Below, one piece after another: positions 26,626-34,993 of a stretch of 39,853 bases of DNA (the stretch's first letter is position 1; each line of letters begins with the position of its first letter). Origin of the DNA: Clostridiales bacterium. Lineage in GTDB: Bacteria > Bacillota > Clostridia > Christensenellales > Aristaeellaceae. Both the position numbers and the translations under genes were made by a program. The DNA is taken from contig SVGQ01000014.1 in the NCBI GenBank assembly GCA_015056245.1, positions 1 to 39,853 of the forward strand, written 5' to 3'. The notes beneath the pieces are model-generated. The model was not told where the DNA came from, searched no databases, and saw only the letters and a list, made by a program, of their open reading frames with translations.

Positions 26626-26661
26626 AGGCTGTTGCCATCTTTCGGCAGCAGCCTTTCTTTT
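26626..26661 (+). terminator. Terminator after the dehydrogenase gene
   Basis: An 11-bp stem AGGCTGTTGCC/GGCAGCAGCCT, one wobble, then TTCTTTT. Confidence 0.7.
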
Positions 26662-26738
26662 GCCAGAGGCACGGGCAGATTCTTCGTCCTTGATGCAGGA
26701 ATTTGCGGCTTCCCCGCGGAACATATATCCTATCAGAT

Positions 26739-26767
26739 GAAAAAACCAATCCATTGCGCAGGATTGG
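26739..26767 (-). terminator. Minus-direction hairpin with T tract
   Basis: CCAATCC/GGATTGG with an 8-nt loop; on the minus strand six T follow. No minus-strand gene precedes it nearby, so it may block antisense transcription into the dehydrogenase gene. Confidence 0.4.
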
Positions 26768-26810
26768 CTGTGAAAAAAGAAAAATGGATCGACCATCGGG
26801 AGGGATTGAT

Positions 26811-27716
26811 ATGGCACAGGAAATCACCATCCGTTCTGTTACCGGACAGGAACTGGAACTGCTTTGCTGGCCCTGTGAGGGGCAGGCCAAGGGCATTGTG
26901 CAGCTGGTGCACGGCATGGCAGAGCACATCCATCGCTATGAGGATACCGCCAAGGCCTTGAATGCAGCGGGGTATCATGTGGTAGGGCATACCCATCTGG
27001 GCCATGGCAAACTGGCGAAGATCCAAGGCTATTTTGCGGATCAGGATGGGTGGGAAGCCGTGCTTGCCGATACCCATAGCGTTCGGGTGTGGGCGCAGGA
27101 GCAATTCCCCGGCTTGAAGTATTTCCTGCTGGGACACAGCATGGGCAGCTTTGTGGTCCGTTGCTATGCCCTGCGTCACAGGGATCTGGATGGCCTGATC
27201 ATCAGCGGTACGGGCCACTTCGAGAAACCCATCCTGACAGCCGGCGGTATGATCGCTGGCCTGCAGGGGCTTTTCGGCGGCGCAGCCAAGCCCTGTAAAC
27301 TGCTGCATACCATGAATTTTGCCGCCAACAACAAGTCGGTGGAAAATCCCAAAACGGAATGCGACTGGCTCAGCCGGGATGAGGCGCAGGTGGCTGCCTA
27401 TGCCGCCGACCCGCTGTGCGGCTTTATGTTCACAGCCAAAGCCTACGGCGATATGTTCGATGGTTTGCGCATGCTTTACCCGGACAAGCTGTCCGCCATG
27501 AATCAGGAGGTTCCTGTGCTGCTGTTCAGCGGTGATCAGGATCCGGTGGGCAAGAACGGCGTGGGCGTGCGGAAGGTGTATGAGGAGCTGAAGGCTGCCG
27601 GAATCAAGGATCTGACGCTGACGCTCTACACAGGAGGCCGCCATGAGATGTTCAACGAAACCAACCGGGAGGAAGTCTGGACAGATCTGACTACTTGGCT
27701 GGATGCCAGAGTATAA
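26811..27716 (+). CDS. Alpha/beta hydrolase, lysophospholipase or monoacylglycerol lipase type
   Basis: A 301-residue serine hydrolase of the Hydrolase_4 group. The oxyanion segment QLVHGMAEHIHRY, the nucleophile elbow LLGHSMGSF, the acid in FSGDQDPVG and the histidine in GGRHEMFNE complete the triad. No signal peptide, so cytoplasmic. The ATG at 26811 is preferred because GGGAGGGA is 6 nt away; the frame is open upstream but lacks a ribosome site. It likely acts on monoglycerides or lysophospholipids, though esterase activity on other substrates is possible. Confidence 0.85.
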   Translation: MAQEITIRSVTGQELELLCWPCEGQAKGIVQLVHGMAEHIHRYEDTAKALNAAGYHVVGHTHLGHGKLAKIQGYFADQDGWEAVLADTHSVRVWAQEQFPGLKYFLLGHSMGSFVVRCYALRHRDLDGLIISGTGHFEKPILTAGGMIAGLQGLFGGAAKPCKLLHTMNFAANNKSVENPKTECDWLSRDEAQVAAYAADPLCGFMFTAKAYGDMFDGLRMLYPDKLSAMNQEVPVLLFSGDQDPVGKNGVGVRKVYEELKAAGIKDLTLTLYTGGRHEMFNETNREEVWTDLTTWLDARV

Positions 27717-27731
27717 AAGGAAAAGCTATGG

Positions 27732-27775
27732 AAAACGCCCCGGGTGCAGTTCAGCAGCTGCATCCGGGGCGTTTT
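27732..27775 (+). terminator. Terminator after the alpha/beta hydrolase gene
   Basis: An 18-bp stem AAAACGCCCCGGGTGCAG with its complement (one wobble) ending in TTTT. Confidence 0.88.
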
Positions 27776-27880
27776 CGTCAACAATCCTTGATGATGAATT
27801 GAGAAACAGGAGAGGCGGGCATCCTACAATACATATCGGAAAGGAGCGGCGGGTATCGAGACTTTGCCTGCCAAAGAATC

Positions 27881-28114
27881 ATGGAAGATATTCGGATGCT
27901 GCTGGAATTTTTGCGCCCCGGTGAAAACTTTGCTGGGCTGTGCCATGCCACCCGTCTGATGGAGGATCTGCAACTGTCCTCCTGCGAATGCCTTGGTCTT
28001 GTGGCGATGATCGAATCGCTGTATGGCCGAGTTTTTGGCTGGGAGGCGGAGTTACGCACCCTTGGCGATCTGCTGGCCTATTTAGCGAACGAAGGCGTGG
28101 AAATACCGGTATAG
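27881..28114 (+). CDS. Small acyl-carrier-protein-like protein
   Basis: A 77-residue acidic helical protein. The pattern LMEDLQLSSCECLGLVAMIESLYGR then LRTLGDLLAYLA parallels the helix II-IV region of acyl carrier proteins, with serine 34 at the phosphopantetheine position of the usual DSL motif (here SSC). The assignment rests on this pattern alone. No strong ribosome site precedes the ATG at 27881 and no fatty-acid or polyketide gene is adjacent. A strong terminator follows it, which supports a real transcript. The gap from 28115 to 28405 holds that terminator and the next promoter only. Confidence 0.5.
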   Translation: MEDIRMLLEFLRPGENFAGLCHATRLMEDLQLSSCECLGLVAMIESLYGRVFGWEAELRTLGDLLAYLANEGVEIPV

Positions 28115-28232
28115 CGCAGACCGCGGGCAGGGAACGGCGCATGTTTGCCATCGCTGCCCGGCTTCTCCTGAGGACTGTTCACGGCAGGAAGGCCGCCTTG
28201 TGCGTTGATTTTTCCCTCTGCCGGACAGTATA

Positions 28233-28275
28233 AGCCCCCGATTCCGGATGAATGACCGGGTCGGGGGCTGTTTTA
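28233..28275 (+). terminator. Terminator after the acyl-carrier-like gene
   Basis: A 9-bp GC-rich stem AGCCCCCGA/TCGGGGGCT followed by GTTTT. Confidence 0.75.
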
Positions 28276-28332
28276 TGGATATGGGTACAGATATATCGGC
28301 TCCAATATCGTTGAACAGCCCATACAGCGAAG

Positions 28333-28361
28333 TTGCGCGATCCTGCCTTTTGTGCTATGAT
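28333..28361 (+). promoter_or_regulatory. Promoter of the phosphodiesterase-like gene
   Basis: TTGCGC (28333-28338), 17 nt, TATGAT (28356-28361), 44 nt before the start codon. Confidence 0.6.
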
Positions 28362-28405
28362 ACCCCAAACCAACCGGTCCTTCCCGGATGCAAGGAGGCG
28401 GCAAC

Positions 28406-29500
28406 ATGCCTGTACAGTATCCCGATTACAGCAACAGCATCGCCAATCTGGCCTGCTCCATTTTGAATCATTACGGCATCACGCCGCCCAACCCCACATT
28501 GCCTGTGGCGGATGAGCTGTTGAACAGCCATCCGGCAAAACATGTGGTGGTACTGCTGCTGGATGGCATGGGCGTTGCGAATATGGAAAAGCACCTCTCG
28601 CCGGATGGCTTTTTCCGCAGCCATTTGATCACGCCATATTCCTCCACCTTCCCGCCTACTACCGTGGCAGCCACCACGGCAGCCCTCAGCGGCCTGACTC
28701 CCAATCAATCTGGCTGGCTGGGCTGGGTGGGGTACTTTCCGCAGTTGGACAGGAATATCGTGTACTACTGGAATGTGGATAATGATACCGGCGAGGACAT
28801 GAAGGACTGTAATGTGCCGTGGACCTACGTGCCCTATCGGAGTTTGCCGGATCAGATCAAGGAAAGAGGCACGGCGGCCCATAGCCTTGCGCCCTTCCTG
28901 CCGCCGTTTCCCAAAACCTTCGATGCTTTCTGCAAGGAGATCCAAACCCTGTGCGCACAGAGGGAGCCTTCCTATGTCTATGCTTACTGGGATGAACCGG
29001 ATCACACCATGCATGAAAGAGGGGTGGACGGGCCGGAAATCGGTGAGCTGATGCGGTCTCTGGAACGCCGTGCGGAAGAAATGGCAGCCGCCCTGCAGGA
29101 TACGCTGTTGATCATTACTGCGGATCATGGGCATATCAACAATCATAATGTGGAGATCCTGCGCTATCCGGAAATCGCGGAGTGTCTTATGCGCATGCCC
29201 TCTATCGAATTACGGGCAGCCAATCTGTTTGTGAAACCCGGCATGGAAAAACAGCTGGAAGCCGCTTTTGCCAAGTATTTCCCGGAGGAGTTCATTCTTC
29301 TTGGCAAAGAGGAAGTGCTGGAAAAACAACTGCTGGGCACTGGCGAAAACCATCCGCTGCTGGACGGTATGCTGGGAGATTATCTTGCCATTGGGGTTGG
29401 CGATATCGGCATCGCACACAATTCCCCGGATCACAAGGGCAACCACGCAGGCATCACCCCTGAAGAGATGACCATCCCGCTGATTGCGGTGAAACGCTGA
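28406..29500 (+). CDS. Alkaline-phosphatase-superfamily phosphodiesterase/nucleotide pyrophosphatase
   Basis: A 364-residue metal-dependent phosphoryl hydrolase. VVLLLDGMG (residues about 47-55) holds the first metal aspartate, SSTFPPTTVAATTAAL the nucleophile threonine, YWDEPDHTMHERG and ITADHGH the other ligands. This matches the type I phosphodiesterase/nucleotide pyrophosphatase group. No signal peptide. AAGGAGG stands 7 nt before the ATG at 28406, so the ATG at 28388, which lies ahead of that site, is not used. The physiological substrate is unknown. Confidence 0.82.
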   Translation: MPVQYPDYSNSIANLACSILNHYGITPPNPTLPVADELLNSHPAKHVVVLLLDGMGVANMEKHLSPDGFFRSHLITPYSSTFPPTTVAATTAALSGLTPNQSGWLGWVGYFPQLDRNIVYYWNVDNDTGEDMKDCNVPWTYVPYRSLPDQIKERGTAAHSLAPFLPPFPKTFDAFCKEIQTLCAQREPSYVYAYWDEPDHTMHERGVDGPEIGELMRSLERRAEEMAAALQDTLLIITADHGHINNHNVEILRYPEIAECLMRMPSIELRAANLFVKPGMEKQLEAAFAKYFPEEFILLGKEEVLEKQLLGTGENHPLLDGMLGDYLAIGVGDIGIAHNSPDHKGNHAGITPEEMTIPLIAVKR

Positions 29501-29517
29501 AATCTGATATCCATACG

Positions 29518-29560
29518 AAAACCCTCCATCAGCCGTTGTATTGGCTGAATGGAGGGTTTT
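29518..29560 (+). terminator. Bidirectional terminator between the phosphodiesterase and hsp20 genes
   Basis: AAAACCCTCCAT pairs with ATGGAGGGTTTT, with an inner AGCC/GGCT stem. T runs stand on both strands, so it serves both convergent genes. Confidence 0.85.
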
Positions 29561-29587
29561 CGCAGCTATTGCTGCCGGACTGTCAGG

Positions 29588-30037
29588 TTATTCGGTCAGT
29601 GCTGTCTGCCCGGAGCCGCCAATGGCGATCTGGCGTGGGGCGGGCTTTTCTGCAGGCTGCTCCTTGGGAAGGGTTACTTTGAGTACACCGTCCACATAAT
29701 CGGCGGCGATGGCAGCAGTATCGATGCCATCCAGTTCAAAGCGGCGCTCCATGCGGTGTTCGCGGCGAGGCGGCTGGTGTTCGTCTTCGGCAGGCTGCGC
29801 GGACTCGGGGCCGCGGCGAAGGGCGGTGATGGTGAGCACATTTCCGTCTACGGACAGGCTGATGTTATCGCGGCCTACGCCGGGCAAATCGCTTTCCAGC
29901 AAGTAGGCAGCATCCGTCTCATGGATGCGCATCTGCATTCCGGGACGGTGGGCACGGCGCTGGGGTTCGCCAAAGAAATCCCGGAAAAAGGGGTCGGAGA
30001 ACATGGGGGTCAGGGGCTTCATCATGGAATACATCAT
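29588..30037 (-). CDS. Small heat-shock protein, Hsp20 family
   Basis: A 149-residue ATP-independent chaperone that holds unfolding proteins. The alpha-crystallin domain covers about residues 35-130, ending with the family motif YVDGVLKVTLPK, and an I-x-I tail motif (IAI) follows. The N terminus is methionine-rich. Several ATG codons are in frame; GAGGAGG touches the one at 30046, so 30037, at 9 nt spacing, is chosen. Two CtsR boxes upstream indicate heat-shock control by CtsR. Confidence 0.9.
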   Translation of the reverse strand: MMYSMMKPLTPMFSDPFFRDFFGEPQRRAHRPGMQMRIHETDAAYLLESDLPGVGRDNISLSVDGNVLTITALRRGPESAQPAEDEHQPPRREHRMERRFELDGIDTAAIAADYVDGVLKVTLPKEQPAEKPAPRQIAIGGSGQTALTE

Positions 30038-30127
30038 ACTGTACATCCTCCTCTGTTATGGTTCGTCTGATCATTGTGATTCGCTCTGTGTTGTGCAGGG
30101 GGAAGGCTTTCTCCCTTGCGCATTGTT

Positions 30128-30156
30128 ATGATAACATTAAGGTCAAAGAAAGTCAA
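30128..30156 (-). promoter_or_regulatory. Promoter of hsp20
   Basis: On the minus strand TTGACT (30156-30151), 17 nt, TATCAT (30133-30128). The -35 box lies inside the first CtsR box. Confidence 0.7.
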
Positions 30157-30157
30157 A
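30141..30157 (+). promoter_or_regulatory. CtsR operator 1
   Basis: GGTCAAAGAAAGTCAAA: two heptads RGTCAAA separated by three bases, the known CtsR consensus. It covers the hsp20 -35 box, so bound repressor would block RNA polymerase. Confidence 0.85.
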
Positions 30158-30177
30158 GTTCGATGATCGACCATGAA

Positions 30178-30194
30178 AGTCAAAGAAAGTCAAA
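30178..30194 (+). promoter_or_regulatory. CtsR operator 2
   Basis: AGTCAAAGAAAGTCAAA, the same heptad pair, 20 bp from operator 1. Two sites suggest tight or cooperative repression. Confidence 0.8.
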
Positions 30195-30216
30195 TACCGA
30201 ACAACAACAAGGGGTT

Positions 30217-30315
30217 TTAACGCATAATCGCCAATTTTCTCATTCTTTTATCTGTTTTTATTGATTTTTGCAATCCGAAACCGCCGTAGGGCAGCAGCAT
30301 CCCGTTTCTTTCCAT
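30217..30315 (-). CDS. Possible 32-residue small protein upstream of hsp20
   Basis: An ATG at 30315 follows AAAGGAGG by 6 nt and begins a frame of 32 codons ending in TAA; the product is basic (MERNGMLLPYGGFGLQ, then lysine/arginine-rich). It lies between the secD promoter and the CtsR boxes, on the hsp20 strand. No homologue is recognised and no convincing promoter stands in front, so this may be a chance frame with a good ribosome site. Confidence 0.3.
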   Translation of the reverse strand: MERNGMLLPYGGFGLQKSIKTDKRMRKLAIMR

Positions 30316-30331
30316 GTATTGCCTCCTTTGC

Positions 30332-30360
30332 TTGACGATGAGAAATCCCGCAGGTATAAT
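30332..30360 (+). promoter_or_regulatory. Promoter of secD-secF
   Basis: TTGACG (30332-30337), 17 nt, TATAAT (30355-30360), about 80 nt before secD. Confidence 0.75.
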
Positions 30361-30443
30361 AATTTAGTATGCGCCAATGGCAGATGTTTGTTTTTCCGTT
30401 TCCGGCGCAATGCAAACCATGATCAGGAAGGATGGTTGACCCA

Positions 30444-31772
30444 ATGAAAGTCAACAATCGCGCCAAGAAGAAAACCGCAGCGATTCTTACCCTGAGCATC
30501 GCGCTGGTGCTGACGCTGCTGGTAGGTTACCTTTCACTCAATGGCATGCCGCTGGACAGCCGTGGTCTGTACCGGTTGCTGCCGTGGGTGCCCAAGCCGG
30601 GCAACTGGCCCCAGAGCGTATCGCTGGGTCTTGACCTCAAGGGTGGCGTATATGTGGAATATGAGGCCGGTCTTTCTCAGGAACAGATCGATGGTGGCGC
30701 GGACTATAACAGCCTGCTGGAAGCCACCCAGAAGGTGATGGTGGAACGCCTTTCCGATAAAGGCTTTTCCGAAGCAACGGTCACCCAGATCGGCAACAGC
30801 GGCATCCGTGTTGAGATTCCCGATGTAAAGGATCCGCAGACCGTGTTGGATCTGATCGGAACGCCTGCCAAGCTGGAGTTTGCCGACCCGCAGGGCAATA
30901 TTTTCATGGATGGCAGCTATGTGCAGACTGCATCCCAGTCCTATGACAACGATAACCGGCCCTGCATCCAGCTGGTGCTGACCGAGGAAGGCGTGCAGCT
31001 CTTTGGCGATATGACCGCCCGGAGCATCGGTCAGGAGATCGCCATCTATCTGGATGATCAGCTGCTGATGAGCCCGGTGGTGGAAGCCGCTATTTATGGC
31101 CCTGTGCTGATCAGCGGCGAATACACGGTGGAAACTGCCGCCAATATGGCGCTGCAGCTGCAGAGCGGCGCACTGCCCATGACGCTCCGTCAGGATAAGC
31201 TGGACACCATCTCTGCTACATTGGGCCAGGATGCGCTGGACAGCAGCGTTACTGCCGCTATGATCGGCATCCTGTTGGTAATGCTGATCATGGTCATCCG
31301 CTACCGCCTGTGCGGTTTGCTGTCCGCTTGGGCACTGTGCATCTATATTATCGCCCTGTTCTTCCTCATCGCCGTGATTCCCGGTATTCAGCTGACCCTG
31401 CCCGGTATTGCCGGCGTGGTGCTGGGCATCGGCATGGCAGTGGATGCCAATGTGGTCATTTTTGAGCGCATCAAGGAAGAAGTCAGCGCAGGACGCCCGC
31501 TGATCCACGGCGTGCGCATCGGCTTCAAAAACGCCATGAGCGCAGTGCTGGATGCCAACATTACCACCATCATTGCTGCTGTGGTGCTGCTGATCTTCGG
31601 TACAGGTTCCGTGCGCGGCTTTGCCATCACACTGCTTTTGGGCGTGCTCACCAGTATGCTGACAGCCATTGTGGTGTCCCGCATGCTGCTTACCAACGCC
31701 TGCCGTCTGGTGAAGAATCCCGCTTTGTTCCTCTGCGCCCCCAAAGCGCAGGTTGAAAAGGAGGTGCAGTGA
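30444..31772 (+). CDS. secD: Protein translocase subunit SecD
   Basis: A 442-residue membrane protein that works with SecF to complete Sec-dependent export using the proton gradient. The first membrane helix is at about residues 12-30, followed by the conserved GLDLKGGVYVEYEA, a large outer domain, and a five-helix C-terminal RND-type region with LGIGMAVDANVVIFERIKEE. The ATG at 30444 is favoured; the ATG at 30432 touches the AGGAAGG ribosome site and leaves no spacing. It is separated from secF by one base, so SecD and SecF are separate chains here. Confidence 0.93.
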   Translation: MKVNNRAKKKTAAILTLSIALVLTLLVGYLSLNGMPLDSRGLYRLLPWVPKPGNWPQSVSLGLDLKGGVYVEYEAGLSQEQIDGGADYNSLLEATQKVMVERLSDKGFSEATVTQIGNSGIRVEIPDVKDPQTVLDLIGTPAKLEFADPQGNIFMDGSYVQTASQSYDNDNRPCIQLVLTEEGVQLFGDMTARSIGQEIAIYLDDQLLMSPVVEAAIYGPVLISGEYTVETAANMALQLQSGALPMTLRQDKLDTISATLGQDALDSSVTAAMIGILLVMLIMVIRYRLCGLLSAWALCIYIIALFFLIAVIPGIQLTLPGIAGVVLGIGMAVDANVVIFERIKEEVSAGRPLIHGVRIGFKNAMSAVLDANITTIIAAVVLLIFGTGSVRGFAITLLLGVLTSMLTAIVVSRMLLTNACRLVKNPALFLCAPKAQVEKEVQ

Positions 31773-31773
31773 C

Positions 31774-32667
31774 ATGAAGAAATCCGCTTTGATCTGTCTG
31801 GCTGTTTCGTTGGCGGTCATGGTAACGGCGCTGATCATGTCCCTGTGCGGCTATGGGATCAACTTCGGCCTTGATTTTGCCGGCGGTTTGATTCTCAAGT
31901 ATGAGATGGGACAGCCCTTTGATACAGGGCTTGTGGAGAAAACGCTCAAGGAGACTGGTATTGAGGAGTGCACCGTCAGCGTGTCTGGCGAGGAAGGCAC
32001 CACCATGCAGGCGCGCATTCCCAGCCTTGGCAGTGAGGACGAAATCCAGCTGCTTCAGGCTGCGCTGGAGGAAAAGCTGCTGGCCCAGTATCCTCAAATG
32101 GAAACGGACACGGCAACCGCCAGCTATGTGGGCCCTGTGGCAGGCCGTACGCTGGTGCGCAACGCGGTCTTCAGCGTGCTGCTGGCTGCTGCGCTGATGC
32201 TGATTTATATCGCTTTCCGGTTTGACTTTGCCAGCGGCGTGGCGGCAGTGGCCGGTCTTGTGCACGATGTGCTGGTCATGCTCAGCTTCATGGTGATCTT
32301 TCGGAATTTCATCCAGATGAATTCCTCCTTCATTGCCGCGATGCTGACCATAGTGGGCTATTCCATCAACAATACCATCGTCATTTTCGACCGCATCCGC
32401 GAGAACCGGAAAAAGCCCGCCAGCTCCGGCATGACCCGTTCGCAGATTGCAGACCTGTCCGTGCAGGAAAGTCTGGGACGCACCATCAATACCACCCTGA
32501 CCACGCTGGTGACCATCGTGAGCCTGTATGTGCTGGGTGTGAGCGCGATCCGGGAATTCAGCCTGCCGATCATTATCGGTATTCTGGCTGGTGTTTACAG
32601 CGCCAATCTGATCAACGGCTATGTATGGGCGGCCTTTGAAGACTGGCGGCTGGGCAAGCGCAAGTAA
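31774..32667 (+). CDS. secF: Protein translocase subunit SecF
   Basis: A 297-residue partner of SecD in the cytoplasmic membrane. The family blocks are GLDFAGGLILKYE near the N terminus, VGPVAGRTLVRNAV, and TIVGYSINNTIVIFDRIREN, then RTINTTLTTL. Six membrane segments fit. AAGGAGG lies inside the end of secD, 9 nt before the ATG at 31774, showing translational coupling. Confidence 0.94.
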   Translation: MKKSALICLAVSLAVMVTALIMSLCGYGINFGLDFAGGLILKYEMGQPFDTGLVEKTLKETGIEECTVSVSGEEGTTMQARIPSLGSEDEIQLLQAALEEKLLAQYPQMETDTATASYVGPVAGRTLVRNAVFSVLLAAALMLIYIAFRFDFASGVAAVAGLVHDVLVMLSFMVIFRNFIQMNSSFIAAMLTIVGYSINNTIVIFDRIRENRKKPASSGMTRSQIADLSVQESLGRTINTTLTTLVTIVSLYVLGVSAIREFSLPIIIGILAGVYSANLINGYVWAAFEDWRLGKRK

Positions 32668-32727
32668 ACATGGCAGCGCTCTGCACCGCAGCGCGTCCCA
32701 TCGCATAATCTGTAGTTCCGGAACCAT

Positions 32728-32756
32728 ACGGGCTGTCCCTTGCAGGCAGCCCGTTT
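32728..32756 (+). terminator. Terminator after secF
   Basis: An 8-bp stem ACGGGCTG/CAGCCCGT with an 11-nt loop, then TTTCCTT. Confidence 0.65.
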
Positions 32757-32801
32757 CCTTCACGGGATTTGTTTTGTACGCTCAAAGGAGGAAATGTTTC
32801 T

Positions 32802-33965
32802 ATGACGAACTGGCTTATCCGCCGTTTTGTCCGCCATGCGGATCAGGTAAATGACCCATCCGTACGCGCTGCCTATGGTACCCTTGGCGCAACGGTGGGC
32901 ATCATTGTCAATGCACTGCTGGCGGCTACCAAATTTCTGCTGGGTGTGCTCAGCGGCTCGCTGGCTGTTACGGCTGATGCTGTCAACAACCTGTCTGATG
33001 CGGGCGGCAGCGTGGTGGCGCTGGTAACGACCCGCATGGCTCAAAAGCCGGTGGATCAGGATCATCCCTTCGGTCATGGGCGCATGGAGTATCTGGGCTC
33101 GCTGGCTGTGGGCGTGATCATCGTGGTGATGGCAATCAGTCTGCTCAGGGACGGCATTGCTGCCATTATGAATCCCCAGCGGCTGGATGTGACCATTGTG
33201 GTGGGCGTGTTGCTGATCCTGTCGGTGCTGATGAAGGGGTGGCTGTTCTTTTTCTACCGAAAAGTGGGCAAAACCACCAGCAATGGTACCCTGATCGCTG
33301 CTGCCAAGGACAGTCTCAGCGATTGCATTGCCACCAGCGCGGTGCTGGTCAGCATGGTTTTGCAGGAGATCTTCGGCTGGCTGATCGATGGCTGGATCGG
33401 CGTTGTAGTAGCGTTGATCGTCCTGAAAGCAGGTTATGAAGTGTGCCGGGGTACGGTGGACAGTCTGCTGGGCGGTAAACCCGACCCGGACAAGATCCGC
33501 CGTATCAAGGAACTGATGCTGAGCTACGACGGCATTCTGGGTGTGCATGATCTGGTGCTGCACGATTACGGCCCAGGCCGGTGTATTGCCTCGGCTCATG
33601 CCGAGGTGAGCGCAGAGGGCAATATTCTGGACATTCACGAGATGATCGACGATGCGGAACGCCACATTGCCCACGAGATGAATATGCCCATCTGTATCCA
33701 CATGGATCCCATCGTTACCGATGATGAGGAAACCAATGCGCTGAAGGGGAAGATTGAAGGTTTTCTCACCCAGACGGATCCTTGCCTGAGCCTGCATGAT
33801 TTCCGCGTGGTGCCGGGACAGGAAAACACCAATGTGATCTTTGACTGCGTGCTGCCTGCCGGTTATCAGAACAAGAACCAGCTGCATCAGGCGCTGAACG
33901 CCTATGTGGCTACCCTTGACCGCCGCTACCGGCTGGTGGTGGTATATGATACCGACTATAGCTGA
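32802..33965 (+). CDS. Cation diffusion facilitator family metal transporter
   Basis: A 387-residue divalent-metal/proton antiporter of the CDF family. The metal-site segment is AVTADAVNNLSDAGG in the second helix, with HPFGHGRMEYL after it, and five or six membrane helices are apparent up to residue 220. The C-terminal cytoplasmic domain (from about 230) is extended by a further 80 residues. AAAGGAGG precedes the ATG at 32802 by 10 nt. Zinc, iron or manganese are all possible cargoes. Confidence 0.9.
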   Translation: MTNWLIRRFVRHADQVNDPSVRAAYGTLGATVGIIVNALLAATKFLLGVLSGSLAVTADAVNNLSDAGGSVVALVTTRMAQKPVDQDHPFGHGRMEYLGSLAVGVIIVVMAISLLRDGIAAIMNPQRLDVTIVVGVLLILSVLMKGWLFFFYRKVGKTTSNGTLIAAAKDSLSDCIATSAVLVSMVLQEIFGWLIDGWIGVVVALIVLKAGYEVCRGTVDSLLGGKPDPDKIRRIKELMLSYDGILGVHDLVLHDYGPGRCIASAHAEVSAEGNILDIHEMIDDAERHIAHEMNMPICIHMDPIVTDDEETNALKGKIEGFLTQTDPCLSLHDFRVVPGQENTNVIFDCVLPAGYQNKNQLHQALNAYVATLDRRYRLVVVYDTDYS

Positions 33966-34037
33966 ACTTGCCGGCAATGAACTGCATGCATGAATCGTTA
34001 TCATCAGCGGTACACTATCCGTATGGAGGGATGCTGA

Positions 34038-34940
34038 ATGAAGAGGATCATGCATCATCACAAAAGAGGGCGCCGGTGGACGGGTTGTCTGCTGGCTGTC
34101 CTGCTGTGCACCCTGCTGCTTGGCGCCGTTTCGCCCGTCGCGCTGGCTGAGCAGGCAGAAACCTTTAACCTGCTGCTGATCGGTGAGGACGCAGCCGGCA
34201 ACAGCGAAAATGGACGCAGCGATGCCATGCTGCTGGCCCAGATCACCCCATCAAGCGGGGATGTAAAGCTGGTTTCCTTTCTGCGGGATCTGTATGTACC
34301 CGTTGAGGGCCATGGGAAGACCCGACTGAATGCCGCGTATTTTTATGGCGGGGAAGAATTGCTGAAGAAGACGCTGTCGGCGTGTTTTGATGTGTGCATC
34401 GACAGAACGCTGGCGGTGGATTTTGCCACCATGGTAAATCTGATCGACCAGATCGGCGGGGTTGAGATCGAATTGACTCCTCAGGAAAGGATGGAGCTGA
34501 ACAGCATTCTGGCAACCTACTGCCGGGATGAAGGCATTGCGGTGGACGGGCAGCTGGTTTCCGAAGGGAATCCCATTGTGCTCAACGGTTTGCAGGCCCT
34601 CAGCTTCAGCCGGATCCGGCAGCTGGACAGCGACTTTGGACGGGTGGGCCGTCAGCAACAGGTGCTGGTAGGCCTGCTGAAGCGCTTGACCACATTGGAT
34701 GCTTTCACCCTGATGCGGCTTGCGATCCAGAATATCCAGCATGTCCGAACGGACATGAGCCTTGGGGATTTATTTGATCTGCTGCCGATTCTGTCCCGGG
34801 AGGGTGGGCTTCATTTGCGCAGCGCACGCGTGCCCTTCGATGATACCTGCCGGGATGTGCAAGTAAACGGCATGTGGGTGCTGGACTGCGATATGGCAAC
34901 CAACACCCGTCTGCTGCATGAATTTTTGGACGCGCCGTAA
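34038..34940 (+). CDS. LytR-CpsA-Psr (LCP) family protein
   Basis: A 300-residue extracytoplasmic enzyme of the family that joins anionic polymers to peptidoglycan. A signal anchor runs over residues 14-38. LCP blocks follow: NGRSDAMLLAQI, VSFLRDLYV, RLNAAYFYGGEELL and LSFSRIRQLDSDFGRVGRQQ, with the arginines and aspartates that bind the lipid pyrophosphate. GGAGGG lies 8 nt before the ATG. It sits alone between the metal transporter and dus genes, and no polymer synthesis genes are near. Confidence 0.88.
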   Translation: MKRIMHHHKRGRRWTGCLLAVLLCTLLLGAVSPVALAEQAETFNLLLIGEDAAGNSENGRSDAMLLAQITPSSGDVKLVSFLRDLYVPVEGHGKTRLNAAYFYGGEELLKKTLSACFDVCIDRTLAVDFATMVNLIDQIGGVEIELTPQERMELNSILATYCRDEGIAVDGQLVSEGNPIVLNGLQALSFSRIRQLDSDFGRVGRQQQVLVGLLKRLTTLDAFTLMRLAIQNIQHVRTDMSLGDLFDLLPILSREGGLHLRSARVPFDDTCRDVQVNGMWVLDCDMATNTRLLHEFLDAP

Positions 34941-34993
34941 AACGGCGGTTCCCCAAAGAGCCGCGAACACCCCAGTACAAAAGGAGCCGACCC

